Shown here: positions 7,501-11,490 of the stretch, one piece after another
Layout of the letters: the number at the start of each line of letters is the position of its first letter
Numbering within the stretch: position 1 is the first letter of the stretch
Origin: Phoronis pallida
Taxonomy: Eukaryota > Phoronida > Phoronidae
Length of the DNA stretch: 11,490 nucleotides
NCBI GenBank assembly: GCA_028565715.1
Contig: JAOXYC010206239.1
Coordinates: 1-11,490 of the forward strand
Reading direction: 5' to 3'
The notes under the pieces: generated by a model
Databases searched by the model: none
Told to the model about the DNA's origin: nothing
Seen by the model: the letters and a program-made list of their open reading frames with translations, nothing else
Position numbers and translations under genes: made by a program

Positions 7501-8879
7501 TATTACACACTGCATTAGAATCACCCAATATTGATAGTGACAGCTTTGTTATAAGCTTAAATAAAGGAAGATTTAGCCCTGTGTTTGGATTTTTTCAAGG
7601 GGTGTCTTGCTTTTTCAGTGTCTCCAAAATGTTGTTTAAAGGTGGATGAATGACTCTCACTCAACCTACACTGACTTACATAAATGTTTCTCTGGTTATA
7701 TATGAGGAAATTTAACAAACAAAAAACAGGTGCTGAGATCCACCATATATTAATCTGTCATAATTATATAATAAATTGTACATTCTGTCATCCTGTAATC
7801 AATGAATTAATTTTCTAGCTGCTGAGATCCGTATATTGTACAGTCGTAAGCAAGCTGACCGGGTCTCTTTAGCAATGAACGGTGGTTCACTAACAGTGCA
7901 GAATATTACAGAAAAACTGCGTCAACATATCACTGTGTCCGAGTGTGATGTGTTTGGTTACTTGAGTGTGGAGACAGACATTGTTATACTTATAAAAACT
8001 GTGGCTGAGACTCCCACACACTTACAGGTAAATTGATGTAATTAGTGTGGGTGTGGGCTACAGACATAAATTGGTGCAATTAATGTAGATGTTGGCTTCG
8101 GACGTAAATTGATGCGATTAATGTAGATGTGGGCTACGGACGTAAATTGATGTAATTTTTTTAATTATGCCCAGTTCTTAAATGGTGCCTTTTTATTCAA
8201 AACGCTTTACAATTTACCTTTAGGCGTACACTTATACTAAACAAGGAAATATAGCATAAATTTGGTAATATCACTAAATTCTGTGCATTTGTTGTCTACT
8301 TTCTCTTCTCCCTTTGGCTTTAATGGCATTATAATCAGGCACATCTGATATTTCTTTCTACCGAGACAACAGATAACAATTTCAGAAATTGACAAACTTG
8401 AAAAATGTGAAGTTCAAACTTTTTTCTTGTTGTAAAGTTTGTAGGGAAAATATAATTTCAAAGTTGCTTTATATTAGGCTAACATGTTTCTTGTTAGAAA
8501 TGAAGTTAATTTTTTTTTTAATTAAAGAAATCTTTCAATATTTCTGAAAACTCACGATGTTTTGAGTAGACATAGATTGTTAATTCACTTTAAGGGAATA
8601 ATATTATCTTGTTGTTTCCAGGTGGATGCGTGTAATGCAGAAGCGTATCGTTTGACGTCCATGATTCGGTCACGTCATCCAACACTGATGTCTGACCTAC
8701 TATTATCTCCCCTTATAATGGTAGCTCAGGAGGCATCAGATTCAGTGAACGCTTCACCAATAAGGACTAGTCACATAGTTAATGTGCAGACAATTACAAC
8801 TAGTAGCGCACAGATTGTGTTAGTATCGAGGACGTTACTTATCAGTATTGTGATTGGGCTGTTGTATATGGTGCGGTGA
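1253..8879 (+). CDS. RECK: RECK orthologue, 14 exons, 5'-partial (769 residues to stop)
   Basis: Joined exons: 1253-1548, 1878-1971, 2363-2527, 2837-2933, 3426-3556, 3985-4125, 4451-4645, 4958-5165, 5536-5625, 5897-6089, 6466-6595, 7000-7101, 7819-8027, 8622-8879. All 13 introns are GT-AG and the phases chain without a break (2309 nt plus one base from a missing upstream exon = 770 codons). RECK family knowledge: a GPI-anchored extracellular glycoprotein that restrains metalloproteinases such as MMP9 and MMP14 and, in vertebrates, acts as a Wnt7 co-receptor with GPR124. Residues below count from the split first codon. Order seen: two six-cysteine CC4 repeats (C4-C51, C84-C127), a CRD-like region (about 131-262), cysteine-rich modules (263-418), Kazal 1 (419-457), Kazal-like 2 (463-536) and 3 (540-573), a VWC-like module (588-614), a C-terminal domain (615-735) and a hydrophobic tail (749-768). 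Landmarks matching the family include WKAIAC, VTHPC.PNPC, LGEAS, GLPCNC and ECDVFGY. N-X-S/T sites are at N251, N283, N643 and N727 (the last followed by P). Signal peptide and CC4 repeats 1-3 are missing upstream. Confidence 0.95.
1878..1971 (+). CDS. RECK: RECK exon B: end of CC4 repeat 5
   Basis: Acceptor ttttgcacag ends at 1877; donor AT|GTAAGA at 1972. Phase 0 in, phase 1 out, 94 nt, residues 100-131. It starts TYSSQFTKW and supplies the last two cysteines of the repeat (C115, C127), giving C84C85-x7-C-x3-C-x17-C-x11-C, nearly the spacing of the preceding repeat. It is too short to stand out as an ORF and is recognised by phase, splice sites and the completed cysteine pattern. The following intron (1972-2362, 391 bp) is AT-rich with homopolymer T/A runs and no other structure I can support. 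Confidence 0.85.
2363..2527 (+). CDS. RECK: RECK exon C: start of frizzled-like CRD region
   Basis: Acceptor gttacag ends at 2362; donor CAG|GTGAAT at 2528. Phase 1 in and out, 165 nt, so it can be skipped without a frameshift. Residues 131-186 include C135-x3-C139-x5-C145 followed by SNFNGRP and FRSCNAQSD, which closely resemble the conserved YCTNFN..RP and FRSCNAQSD segments of RECK. In vertebrate RECK this cysteine-rich region lies between the CC4 repeats and the Kazal modules. The following intron (2528-2836, 309 bp) is very AT-rich, with T runs and a short TACT microsatellite near 2781-2798. Confidence 0.93.
2837..2933 (+). CDS. RECK: RECK exon D: CRD region, WKAIAC segment
   Basis: Acceptor tgttacag ends at 2836; donor CAG|GTATTA at 2934. 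Phase 1 in, phase 2 out, 97 nt, residues 186-218. WKAIAC (195-200) and IKPCH (204-208) are near-verbatim family signatures and were decisive in naming the gene. Cysteines at 190, 200, 207 and 217. The next intron (2934-3425, 492 bp) holds the CCATGG decamer array. Confidence 0.93.
3081..3160. repeat. Eight-unit decamer array of CCATGG palindromes
   Basis: Eight consecutive 10-bp units with consensus TTgaCCATGG: ttaaccatgg, ttgacaatgg, tcaaccatgg, ttggccatgt, ttggcaacac, ttgaccatgg, ttaaccatgg, ttgattatgg. The preceding decamer (3071-3080, tgtgccacgg) may be a degenerate ninth. Four units keep CCATGG intact. Because each unit is self-complementary, neighbouring units also pair: 3083-3095 (aaccatggttgac) is the exact reverse complement of 3100-3112, with a 4-nt loop. 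It lies inside the intron after exon D. Confidence 0.85.
3426..3556 (+). CDS. RECK: RECK exon E: end of CRD region
   Basis: Acceptor catttcag ends at 3425; donor CA|GTAAGT at 3557. Phase 2 in, phase 1 out, 131 nt, residues 218-262. Cysteines C221, C228, C242 and C254 follow the RECK pattern (SDCV...KCV...VCDEL...CI), and N251-H-S is a potential glycosylation site. The exon contains an internal donor-like GTAAGT at 3449-3454. A 25-bp stretch (3441-3465) recurs in the next intron. That intron (3557-3984, 428 bp) otherwise shows nothing. Confidence 0.9.
3441..3590 (+). repeat. 25-bp exon E fragment repeated in the following intron
   Basis: Bases 3441-3465 in exon E and 3566-3590 in the next intron agree at 24 of 25 positions (aatgttgagtaagtgt then g or t then ttcctaac), 125 bp apart. 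The intronic copy begins 10 bp after the donor. Both copies contain GTAAGT. The flanks on either side do not match, so it is a short templated or dispersed duplication, not a long tandem. Confidence 0.85.
3985..4125 (+). CDS. RECK: RECK exon F: linker and first cysteine module after CRD
   Basis: Acceptor ctatttcag ends at 3984; donor TG|GTATGT at 4126. Phase 1 in and out, 141 nt, residues 262-309. An acidic, polar linker (ESEDKSHQSE) leads into VTHPCSPNPC (273-282), a family landmark, then C288, C295, C301, C306. N283-S-S is a potential glycosylation site. The frame runs on to 4217 only as intron readthrough. The following intron (4126-4450, 325 bp) has nothing else. Confidence 0.92.
4451..4645 (+). 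CDS. RECK: RECK exon G: LGEAS cysteine-rich module
   Basis: Acceptor gttttcag ends at 4450; donor TG|GTACGT at 4646. Phase 1 in and out, 195 nt, residues 309-374. GCLLGEAS at 309-316 matches the conserved GC.LGEAS of RECK. C340-x3-C344-x-C346 (CHKICHC), C355, C360 and C366 followed by LVGG match the family order. Two 1-1 exons in a row (F, G) fit modular exon shuffling. An exonic GTAAGT sits at 4493-4498. The apparent minus-strand frame across 4459-4698 is a shadow. The following intron (4646-4957, 312 bp) is featureless. Confidence 0.93.
4958..5165 (+). CDS. RECK: RECK exon H: cysteine module and first part of Kazal 1
   Basis: Acceptor ttcctacag ends at 4957; donor AG|GTACAA at 5166. Phase 1 in, phase 2 out, 208 nt, residues 374-443. 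C384-x2-C387-x-C389, C396 and C401 form a small module; then GLPCNC (416-421) opens the Kazal domain with C421-x7-C429 and VHGQTFGNPC (431-440). The usual Kazal tyrosine before the fourth cysteine is phenylalanine here (F436). The Kazal domain is split by the intron exactly between its C440 and C444. The following intron (5166-5535, 370 bp) shows nothing I can support. Confidence 0.93.
5536..5625 (+). CDS. RECK: RECK exon I: end of Kazal 1, start of Kazal-like 2
   Basis: Acceptor gcttgcag ends at 5535; donor AA|GTAAGA at 5626. Phase 2 in and out, 90 nt, residues 443-473, skippable in frame. C444 and C457 complete Kazal 1 (C440-x3-C444-x12-C457, with FKFGAC like the family's F.FGSC). DPCLNNPC at 461-468 starts the next module and parallels DPC.PNPC in vertebrate RECK. 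The following intron (5626-5896, 271 bp) is A/T-rich. Confidence 0.9.
5897..6089 (+). CDS. RECK: RECK exon J: Kazal-like module 2
   Basis: Acceptor ccttgtag ends at 5896; donor CTG|GTAAGT at 6090. Phase 2 in, phase 0 out, 193 nt, residues 473-537. Cysteines C474, C481, C489, C494, C501, C510, C521 and C536; QHECV, PVCDT and GHC match the family. The module is an incomplete Kazal, as described for vertebrate RECK. The last 54 nt and the first 11 nt of the intron are tandemly duplicated immediately downstream, so an equally good second donor exists at 6155. I choose 6090 because it keeps the frame into exon K, and copy 1 keeps C521, which copy 2 has lost. Confidence 0.93.
6036..6165 (+). repeat. 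65-bp tandem duplication of exon J end plus its donor
   Basis: Copy 1 is 6036-6100 (54 nt of exon, 11 nt of intron); copy 2 is 6101-6165, entirely in the intron. They differ at two positions: T6041 versus G6106, and C6074 versus T6139. Read in register, the first turns the C521 codon TGT into TGG and the second is synonymous (CAC/CAT). Both end in CCTG|GTAAGTTTAAT, so two strong donors lie 65 bp apart. The rest of this intron (to 6465) is plain. Confidence 0.95.
6466..6595 (+). CDS. RECK: RECK exon K: Kazal-like module 3
   Basis: Acceptor cattgtag ends at 6465; donor TA|GTAAGC at 6596. Phase 0 in, phase 1 out, 130 nt, residues 538-581. C540-x6-C547-x10-C558-x14-C573 with AHNGETYPNEC (548-558) is a clear Kazal core. 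The fifth Kazal cysteine, expected three residues after C558, is absent, as is usual for this degenerate third module. VATDYAGPC resembles the family's VAVDYYG.C. The following intron (6596-6999, 404 bp) shows nothing. Confidence 0.93.
7000..7101 (+). CDS. RECK: RECK exon L: VWC-like CPPG-CCPIC module
   Basis: Acceptor gttctag ends at 6999; donor TG|GTAAGA at 7102. Phase 1 in and out, 102 nt, residues 581-615. C588-x4-C593-x7-C601 followed by TPPGTCCPIC (605-614) resembles the C-terminal half of von Willebrand factor type C modules, and the same segment is present in vertebrate RECK. Single symmetric exon, so it could be skipped in frame. The calling of a true VWC fold is inference. Confidence 0.9.
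7190..7345. repeat. Foldback element with 34-bp inverted arms in intron after exon L
   Basis: 7214-7247 and 7291-7324 are inverted copies matching at 32 of 34 positions (left arm begins catatcgcatgga). The inverted similarity continues outward in weaker form (left cgcgtaatgttg at 7199-7210, right caactttacgtg at 7329-7340) and inward (tgactgat against atcggtca), leaving a small loop around gccccacct. The whole is a roughly 150-bp imperfect hairpin, reminiscent of a foldback or MITE-like element. No target-site duplication is certain. The 717-bp intron (7102-7818) is the longest here; it also carries an 18-bp tandem pair at 7485-7520. A frame over 7260-7454 is spurious. Confidence 0.85.
7485..7520. 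repeat. 18-bp tandem pair
   Basis: Two adjacent 18-bp copies starting ttacacactgcat, at 7485-7502 and 7503-7520, differ at two positions. A small local duplication inside the intron before exon M; no function is suggested. Confidence 0.7.
7819..8027 (+). CDS. RECK: RECK exon M: conserved C-terminal domain
   Basis: Acceptor ttttctag ends at 7818; donor CAG|GTAAAT at 8028. Phase 1 in, phase 0 out, 209 nt, residues 615-684. SECDVFGYLSVE (655-666) followed by DIVILIK is nearly identical in pattern to the most conserved C-terminal stretch of RECK (QCDVFGY.S.E.EIVILI). N643-I-T is a potential glycosylation site. The donor is also the first base of a 38-bp minisatellite. The following intron is 8028-8621 (594 bp); beyond the repeats it is plain. 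Confidence 0.94.
8028..8157. repeat. 38-bp minisatellite, 3.4 copies, starting at the exon M donor
   Basis: Units: 8028-8065, 8066-8103, 8104-8141 and a partial 8142-8157. Each begins gtaaattgatg or a close variant and ends near ctac(a/g)gac. The unit boundary coincides with the 5' splice site, so copies 3 and 4 repeat GTAAAT (after AC, not AG), while copy 2 has ATAAAT. Units 1 and 3 differ at about 6 of 38 positions. Confidence 0.9.
8622..8879 (+). CDS. RECK: RECK exon N: C-terminus, GPI-signal-like tail and stop
   Basis: Acceptor gtttccag ends at 8621; TGA stop at 8877-8879. Phase 0 in, 258 nt, residues 685-769. It opens VDACNAEA (685-692), parallel to the family's ACN.EAE, then a SPTLAS-like segment (RHPTLMSDL) and LLSPLIMVAQ. 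After a Ser/Thr-rich stretch (TITTSSAQ, 741-748) comes a hydrophobic tail, broken by R754 and ending LLYMVR. At about 20 residues with no cytoplasmic segment this fits a GPI attachment signal, as known for RECK; the ω site is probably among S745, S746 and A747 (inferred). Confidence 0.93.
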   Translation: MDACNAEAYRLTSMIRSRHPTLMSDLLLSPLIMVAQEASDSVNASPIRTSHIVNVQTITTSSAQIVLVSRTLLISIVIGLLYMVR

Positions 8880-8881
8880 TG

Positions 8882-8898
8882 ACCTCCGTCATGGAGGT
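8882..8898 (+). other. Small hairpin just after the stop codon
   Basis: ACCTCC (8882-8887) and GGAGGT (8893-8898) form a perfect 6-bp, mostly G-C stem with a 5-nt loop GTCAT, starting two bases after the TGA. No known role; it may be chance. Confidence 0.45.
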
Positions 8899-9098
8899 GT
8901 TGTCAAGAAAAATATTATCCAAAACTAGAATGTGAGGGCTCAAGGAGTATGTTAAAAGGAGAGACGTGTATATATTTGTATGTGGTTGTTGGAGAGAGCT
9001 GTTATACTGATGTACTTAATATAAACTCTTAGTGAGACAGTGTGGGTATAACTATAGTGCTGTGCATTCAATGGTACCATTCTGTGCTGTATATTGTG

Positions 9099-9176
9099 GT
9101 GTTATCGATGGAGGAATACAATGGTGTATGGGGACAAGTGTTATTGATAGAGGAATACAATGGTGTATGGGGACAC
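9099..9176. repeat. 39-bp tandem duplication in 3' UTR
   Basis: Copies 9099-9137 and 9138-9176 differ at three positions; each contains aggaatacaatggtgtatgg. They create a frame over 9032-9229 that is a repeat artefact, not a gene. Confidence 0.9.
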
Positions 9177-9473
9177 GTGCATTGACTGTACATTATCTAG
9201 TCACAGAAAGAACCAGTCAGAGGTTGTGATATAATTCATAGGATTGTGAAAGTAAGAGAAAAAATTGAATGGTTGTTGGTAAATTTGTTGGTAGAATTAT
9301 TGGTCAGTACTTGGTACTTTAGTCCATACACTTTTAACAGGTGATCATCCAAGGCTGCACATCAGTTTGAACTCCCTGTGCAGTAAAGTTCTACCATGCT
9401 TTCAACAATTGAAAAAGATAACTTAATTCTACCAGCAAATTGTTTTGTTATCAAGTTATAAAAAGCTTGTTGT

Positions 9474-9529
9474 GAATTCACCAGTGTTTGGTGAATTCAC
9501 CTGAATTCGGTGAATTCACCAGTGAATTC
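9474..9529. repeat. Cluster of five GAATTC palindromes
   Basis: GAATTC occurs at 9474, 9493, 9503, 9512 and 9524, mostly within GGTGAATTCACC-type palindromes (9490-9501, 9510-9520). A sixth lies at 9617 (tagaattcacc). The cluster can form several alternative hairpins. The open frame reading through it is a by-product. Confidence 0.85.
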
Positions 9530-9555
9530 ACTGGTCAGTTTTGCAAAATCTGTTT

Positions 9556-9592
9556 TTTGAAAAAAAGCTTCAAACTTTTTTTGAAAAAAATA
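9556..9592. repeat. A/T palindromic tract
   Basis: Two copies of a TTTTTTGAAAAAAA-like motif flank gcttcaaac; AAAAAAAG and CTTTTTTT can pair around a 7-nt loop. It follows the GAATTC cluster closely. Low-complexity; no function is proposed. Confidence 0.5.
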
Positions 9593-11138
9593 TGTTGTTA
9601 TGTTCATAATCATGTAGAATTCACCGACAGAAAATCTTCTAAATATTTTTTTTCTACTTTTAAAATATTTCAACTTGAATATATTGTCAGCTGAGTAGTC
9701 AGTCAGCTAAAGTTTGTCCAAAATCATTATCTTTATTGTTGTTGGTTCGAATCAATAATTTTAATCATTTTGACAAAACATCATTTTTTAGTTAATATAT
9801 TATAAATATTGGATGCAATGTTCCGGGGCCAGAATATGTATTAGTTGAAACATTTGTTAACTTACTGTTTCTAGTTTTTAATGGTATTGCATACTATTAT
9901 TTTCATAACTTTGGTAAATGTTGCTTGCCCTCTCCCATGGATGCATCTATTAAGTGTTTCTCTGGTTTAATATAGTTTTTTAGAGATGTTTATTAAGTAT
10001 GTAGAAATGTAACATATTTATTCACTTCTGACATGTATTGTAAATTTTATTTATTTGTTTCTTTTTTCTATTCATTACATTTAAGTATTTATTTATTGAA
10101 CAACCCATGTATAATTTGAGGCACTAAATGGGTTCAACTAAGTTGTTTCCCTTGATTACATTTTTAAGTTGAAATACGTTTTAGAAAAAACGAAGCATCG
10201 AAAAAATTGCTTCAATGCTTTAAGTTAGTGTTAACTTAGGTAAGAGACCTTCCACTATCAACCATTTCAATTTTCTTAAAGTTATTGAATAGGACAGATT
10301 TATTTTCCCGGTTATTTCATTTTATTGTAACCCAGCCTTAGATGTGTAAGAAAGTACTGGAGTACTGCTGCTATGAGCATATATTTGAAGATTTTATACT
10401 GTATTTCTGATACGATATAGAAAATTATTCTTCTGAGATATAAGCAGTGGTCTTACAAGTATAAGGTAGTGGATTTTACTGATGGTTTAATGTATTACTT
10501 ACAATTCTGGTATAGCTTTAATTTCCTATTGTTCATCAATAAGTGCCTTTAATAATTAAGTTCCAAAGAATTATCTTCTTCATATCGGGGACCATGATAT
10601 TGTTTTTTTACCTTGTGTTAGTTAGTTCTCACAACAGTGCTATCAACTGAAACATGCCTGGCTATGTGTCAAACCAAGGCTCCCACCAGCTAGCATACCA
10701 AAGAGAGTTGTTATAGATTAAGTGTTTTAAATAACGTACAGTAATAGTACAAATTTACTAACTATTATTATCTAGTCATCTACTAGAATAGTTGAACCAA
10801 AAGGCTATGTACATGTGATGTATTGTTATGTTGACGTCTCATAAATGTATGACTGCTTAACAGATGAACACTGAGTTTTGACAATGAAAGTGTAATATCT
10901 TTCAACAAGTCAATTTCCATACATGGGACCAGAATTCGAGAAAAAAACACCCTTCTAGGTCAAGTTTTCTCTTGAGAATGGTTTTGAGCATTCAAACGAG
11001 TCGAATTCTAGAAACATTGTTTTCATTATTTGATCCCATACATTTCAGTACTGATTGTACTGATTCCCAAAAGAGTTAATAGTCTTAGTTAATTATCAAT
11101 TTGTTATTGACTTAAAGTATTATAATGATAATGTTTTG

Positions 11139-11144
11139 AATAAA
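11139..11144 (+). promoter_or_regulatory. RECK: Candidate polyadenylation signal AATAAA for RECK
   Basis: First canonical AATAAA after the RECK stop. A T/GT-rich stretch (tcttgtttgtctttc, about 11165-11179) lies 20-35 bp downstream, as expected for a cleavage-stimulating element, so cleavage would fall near 11155-11165. Further AATAAA copies at 11188 and 11237 are backups or chance in AT-rich sequence. Confidence 0.45.
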
Positions 11145-11187
11145 TGTATGAATATGACAGAAAATCTTGTTTGTCTTTCAAATACTT

Positions 11188-11242
11188 AATAAAAAACCAT
11201 TAGGATTTAAAAAATTTCTATTCACCTAAAAATTCAAATAAA
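11188..11242 (+). promoter_or_regulatory. Two further AATAAA motifs
   Basis: AATAAA at 11188-11193 and 11237-11242. In sequence this AT-rich they may be accidental, but they could mark alternative 3' ends. Confidence 0.25.
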
Positions 11243-11388
11243 CTTCATAATTGTTTTTCTTTCCAAGAGATTTTGAGAAAATAAGCCGTAAAGTTTGAGA
11301 CTTTTTTCTAAATCACCCGATATACTGTCGTGTTATTTCCTGAAAGGGCGTAGGTTTTTTTACAAAGTGGACAGGCATTTTCGTCCTC

Positions 11389-11490
11389 AAGGGTTCGAGG
11401 CTATTTGGTTGGATTTAACCCTTTCGCGGAACCGAGGCACGCTTCTTAGCTCAGCGGGTCACTGGCTTCCGCGTACGGAAACAAGACCCA
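11389..11490 (+). other. CpG-rich window end with tRNA-type A-box; possible SINE head
   Basis: TAGCTCAGCGG at 11447-11457 fits the RNA polymerase III A-box of tRNAs (TRGCNNAGYGG), preceded by 6 bases that could be an acceptor strand and followed by a hairpin-forming TTCCG-CGTA-CGGAA. The B-box expected about 30-40 bp further on would be past or at the window edge. The loop size is wrong for a normal anticodon arm, so a tRNA-derived SINE is likelier than a functional tRNA. Upstream, GGTTCGAGGC (11392-11401) resembles a B-box but has no convincing A-box before it. Local base composition is clearly richer in G+C than the sequence before 11280. Confidence 0.3.

Larger units (their letters stand above)
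8880..11160 (+). other. RECK: Probable long 3' UTR of RECK
   Basis: No coding region, splice-linked exon or RNA gene is recognisable here on either strand. Small frames at 9032-9229 and 9488-9694 lie on repeats and show no protein character. The first canonical AATAAA after the stop is at 11139, so the transcript may run about 2.3 kb beyond the stop. Variant signals could end it earlier. Contents: a small hairpin just after the stop, a 39-bp tandem pair, a GAATTC cluster and a bipartite inverted repeat near 10923-11039. Confidence 0.5.

Noticed and set aside
9032-9229. 65-codon frame with an internal repeated peptide
   Set aside because: The repeat is the 39-bp tandem (39 is a multiple of 3) in the 3' UTR; start and flanks are unsupported.
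9488-9694. 68-codon frame in the 3' UTR
   Set aside because: Begins in the GAATTC cluster and continues in poly-A/T sequence; no domain.
8880-11160. miR-21 type target seed (as known for vertebrate RECK 3' UTRs)
   Set aside because: I did not see an ATAAGCT seed match in the 3' UTR; the one noticed (near 7551) is intronic.
1-11490. Search for CRISPR arrays, bacterial operons, rRNA or phage-type genes
   Set aside because: The window is clearly eukaryotic intron-exon DNA; the direct repeats seen are tandem minisatellites without unique spacers.

Overview
This window is a piece of an animal nuclear genome. It carries one spliced gene on the + strand, an invertebrate orthologue of RECK (reversion-inducing cysteine-rich protein with Kazal motifs). 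None of its protein is readable as one continuous ORF. It becomes clear only when 14 short exons are joined across GT-AG introns, and all exon phases are mutually consistent. The joined exons give 769 residues, ending in a genuine stop codon at 8877-8879. From comparison with vertebrate RECK (about 970 residues, known family length), the missing part is the N-terminal fifth: the signal peptide and roughly the first three CC4 repeats. Those exons must lie upstream of base 1. AT-rich introns of about 270-720 bp and the divergence from vertebrate RECK suggest an invertebrate, possibly a lophotrochozoan such as a mollusc. That placement is inference.

Layout. 1-1252 is the tail of the upstream intron; it has a GC-richer first 130 bp and a 382-bp segment flanked by 14-bp direct repeats. 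1253-8879 is RECK exons A to N: CC4 repeats 4 and 5 (A-B), the frizzled-like CRD region (C-E), a linker and cysteine-rich modules (F-H), three Kazal or Kazal-like modules (H-K), a VWC-like CPPG-CCPIC module (L), a conserved C-terminal domain (M-N) and a short hydrophobic GPI-signal-like tail (N). 8880 to about 11160 reads as one long 3' UTR with a 39-bp tandem duplication, a GAATTC palindrome cluster and an AATAAA signal at 11139. The last 100 bp are CpG-rich and contain a tRNA-type A-box, possibly the head of a tRNA-derived SINE cut by the window edge.

I found no wholly new system. The most interesting signal is repeated duplication of sequence at or near 5' splice sites within this one gene. 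The end of exon J and its donor are duplicated as a 65-bp tandem; use of the second donor would create a stop codon exactly at the splice junction. A 25-bp piece of exon E recurs in the next intron. A 38-bp minisatellite in the intron after exon M starts exactly at the donor. Other structures are a 10-bp-period CCATGG palindrome array and a foldback element with 34-bp arms, both intronic.
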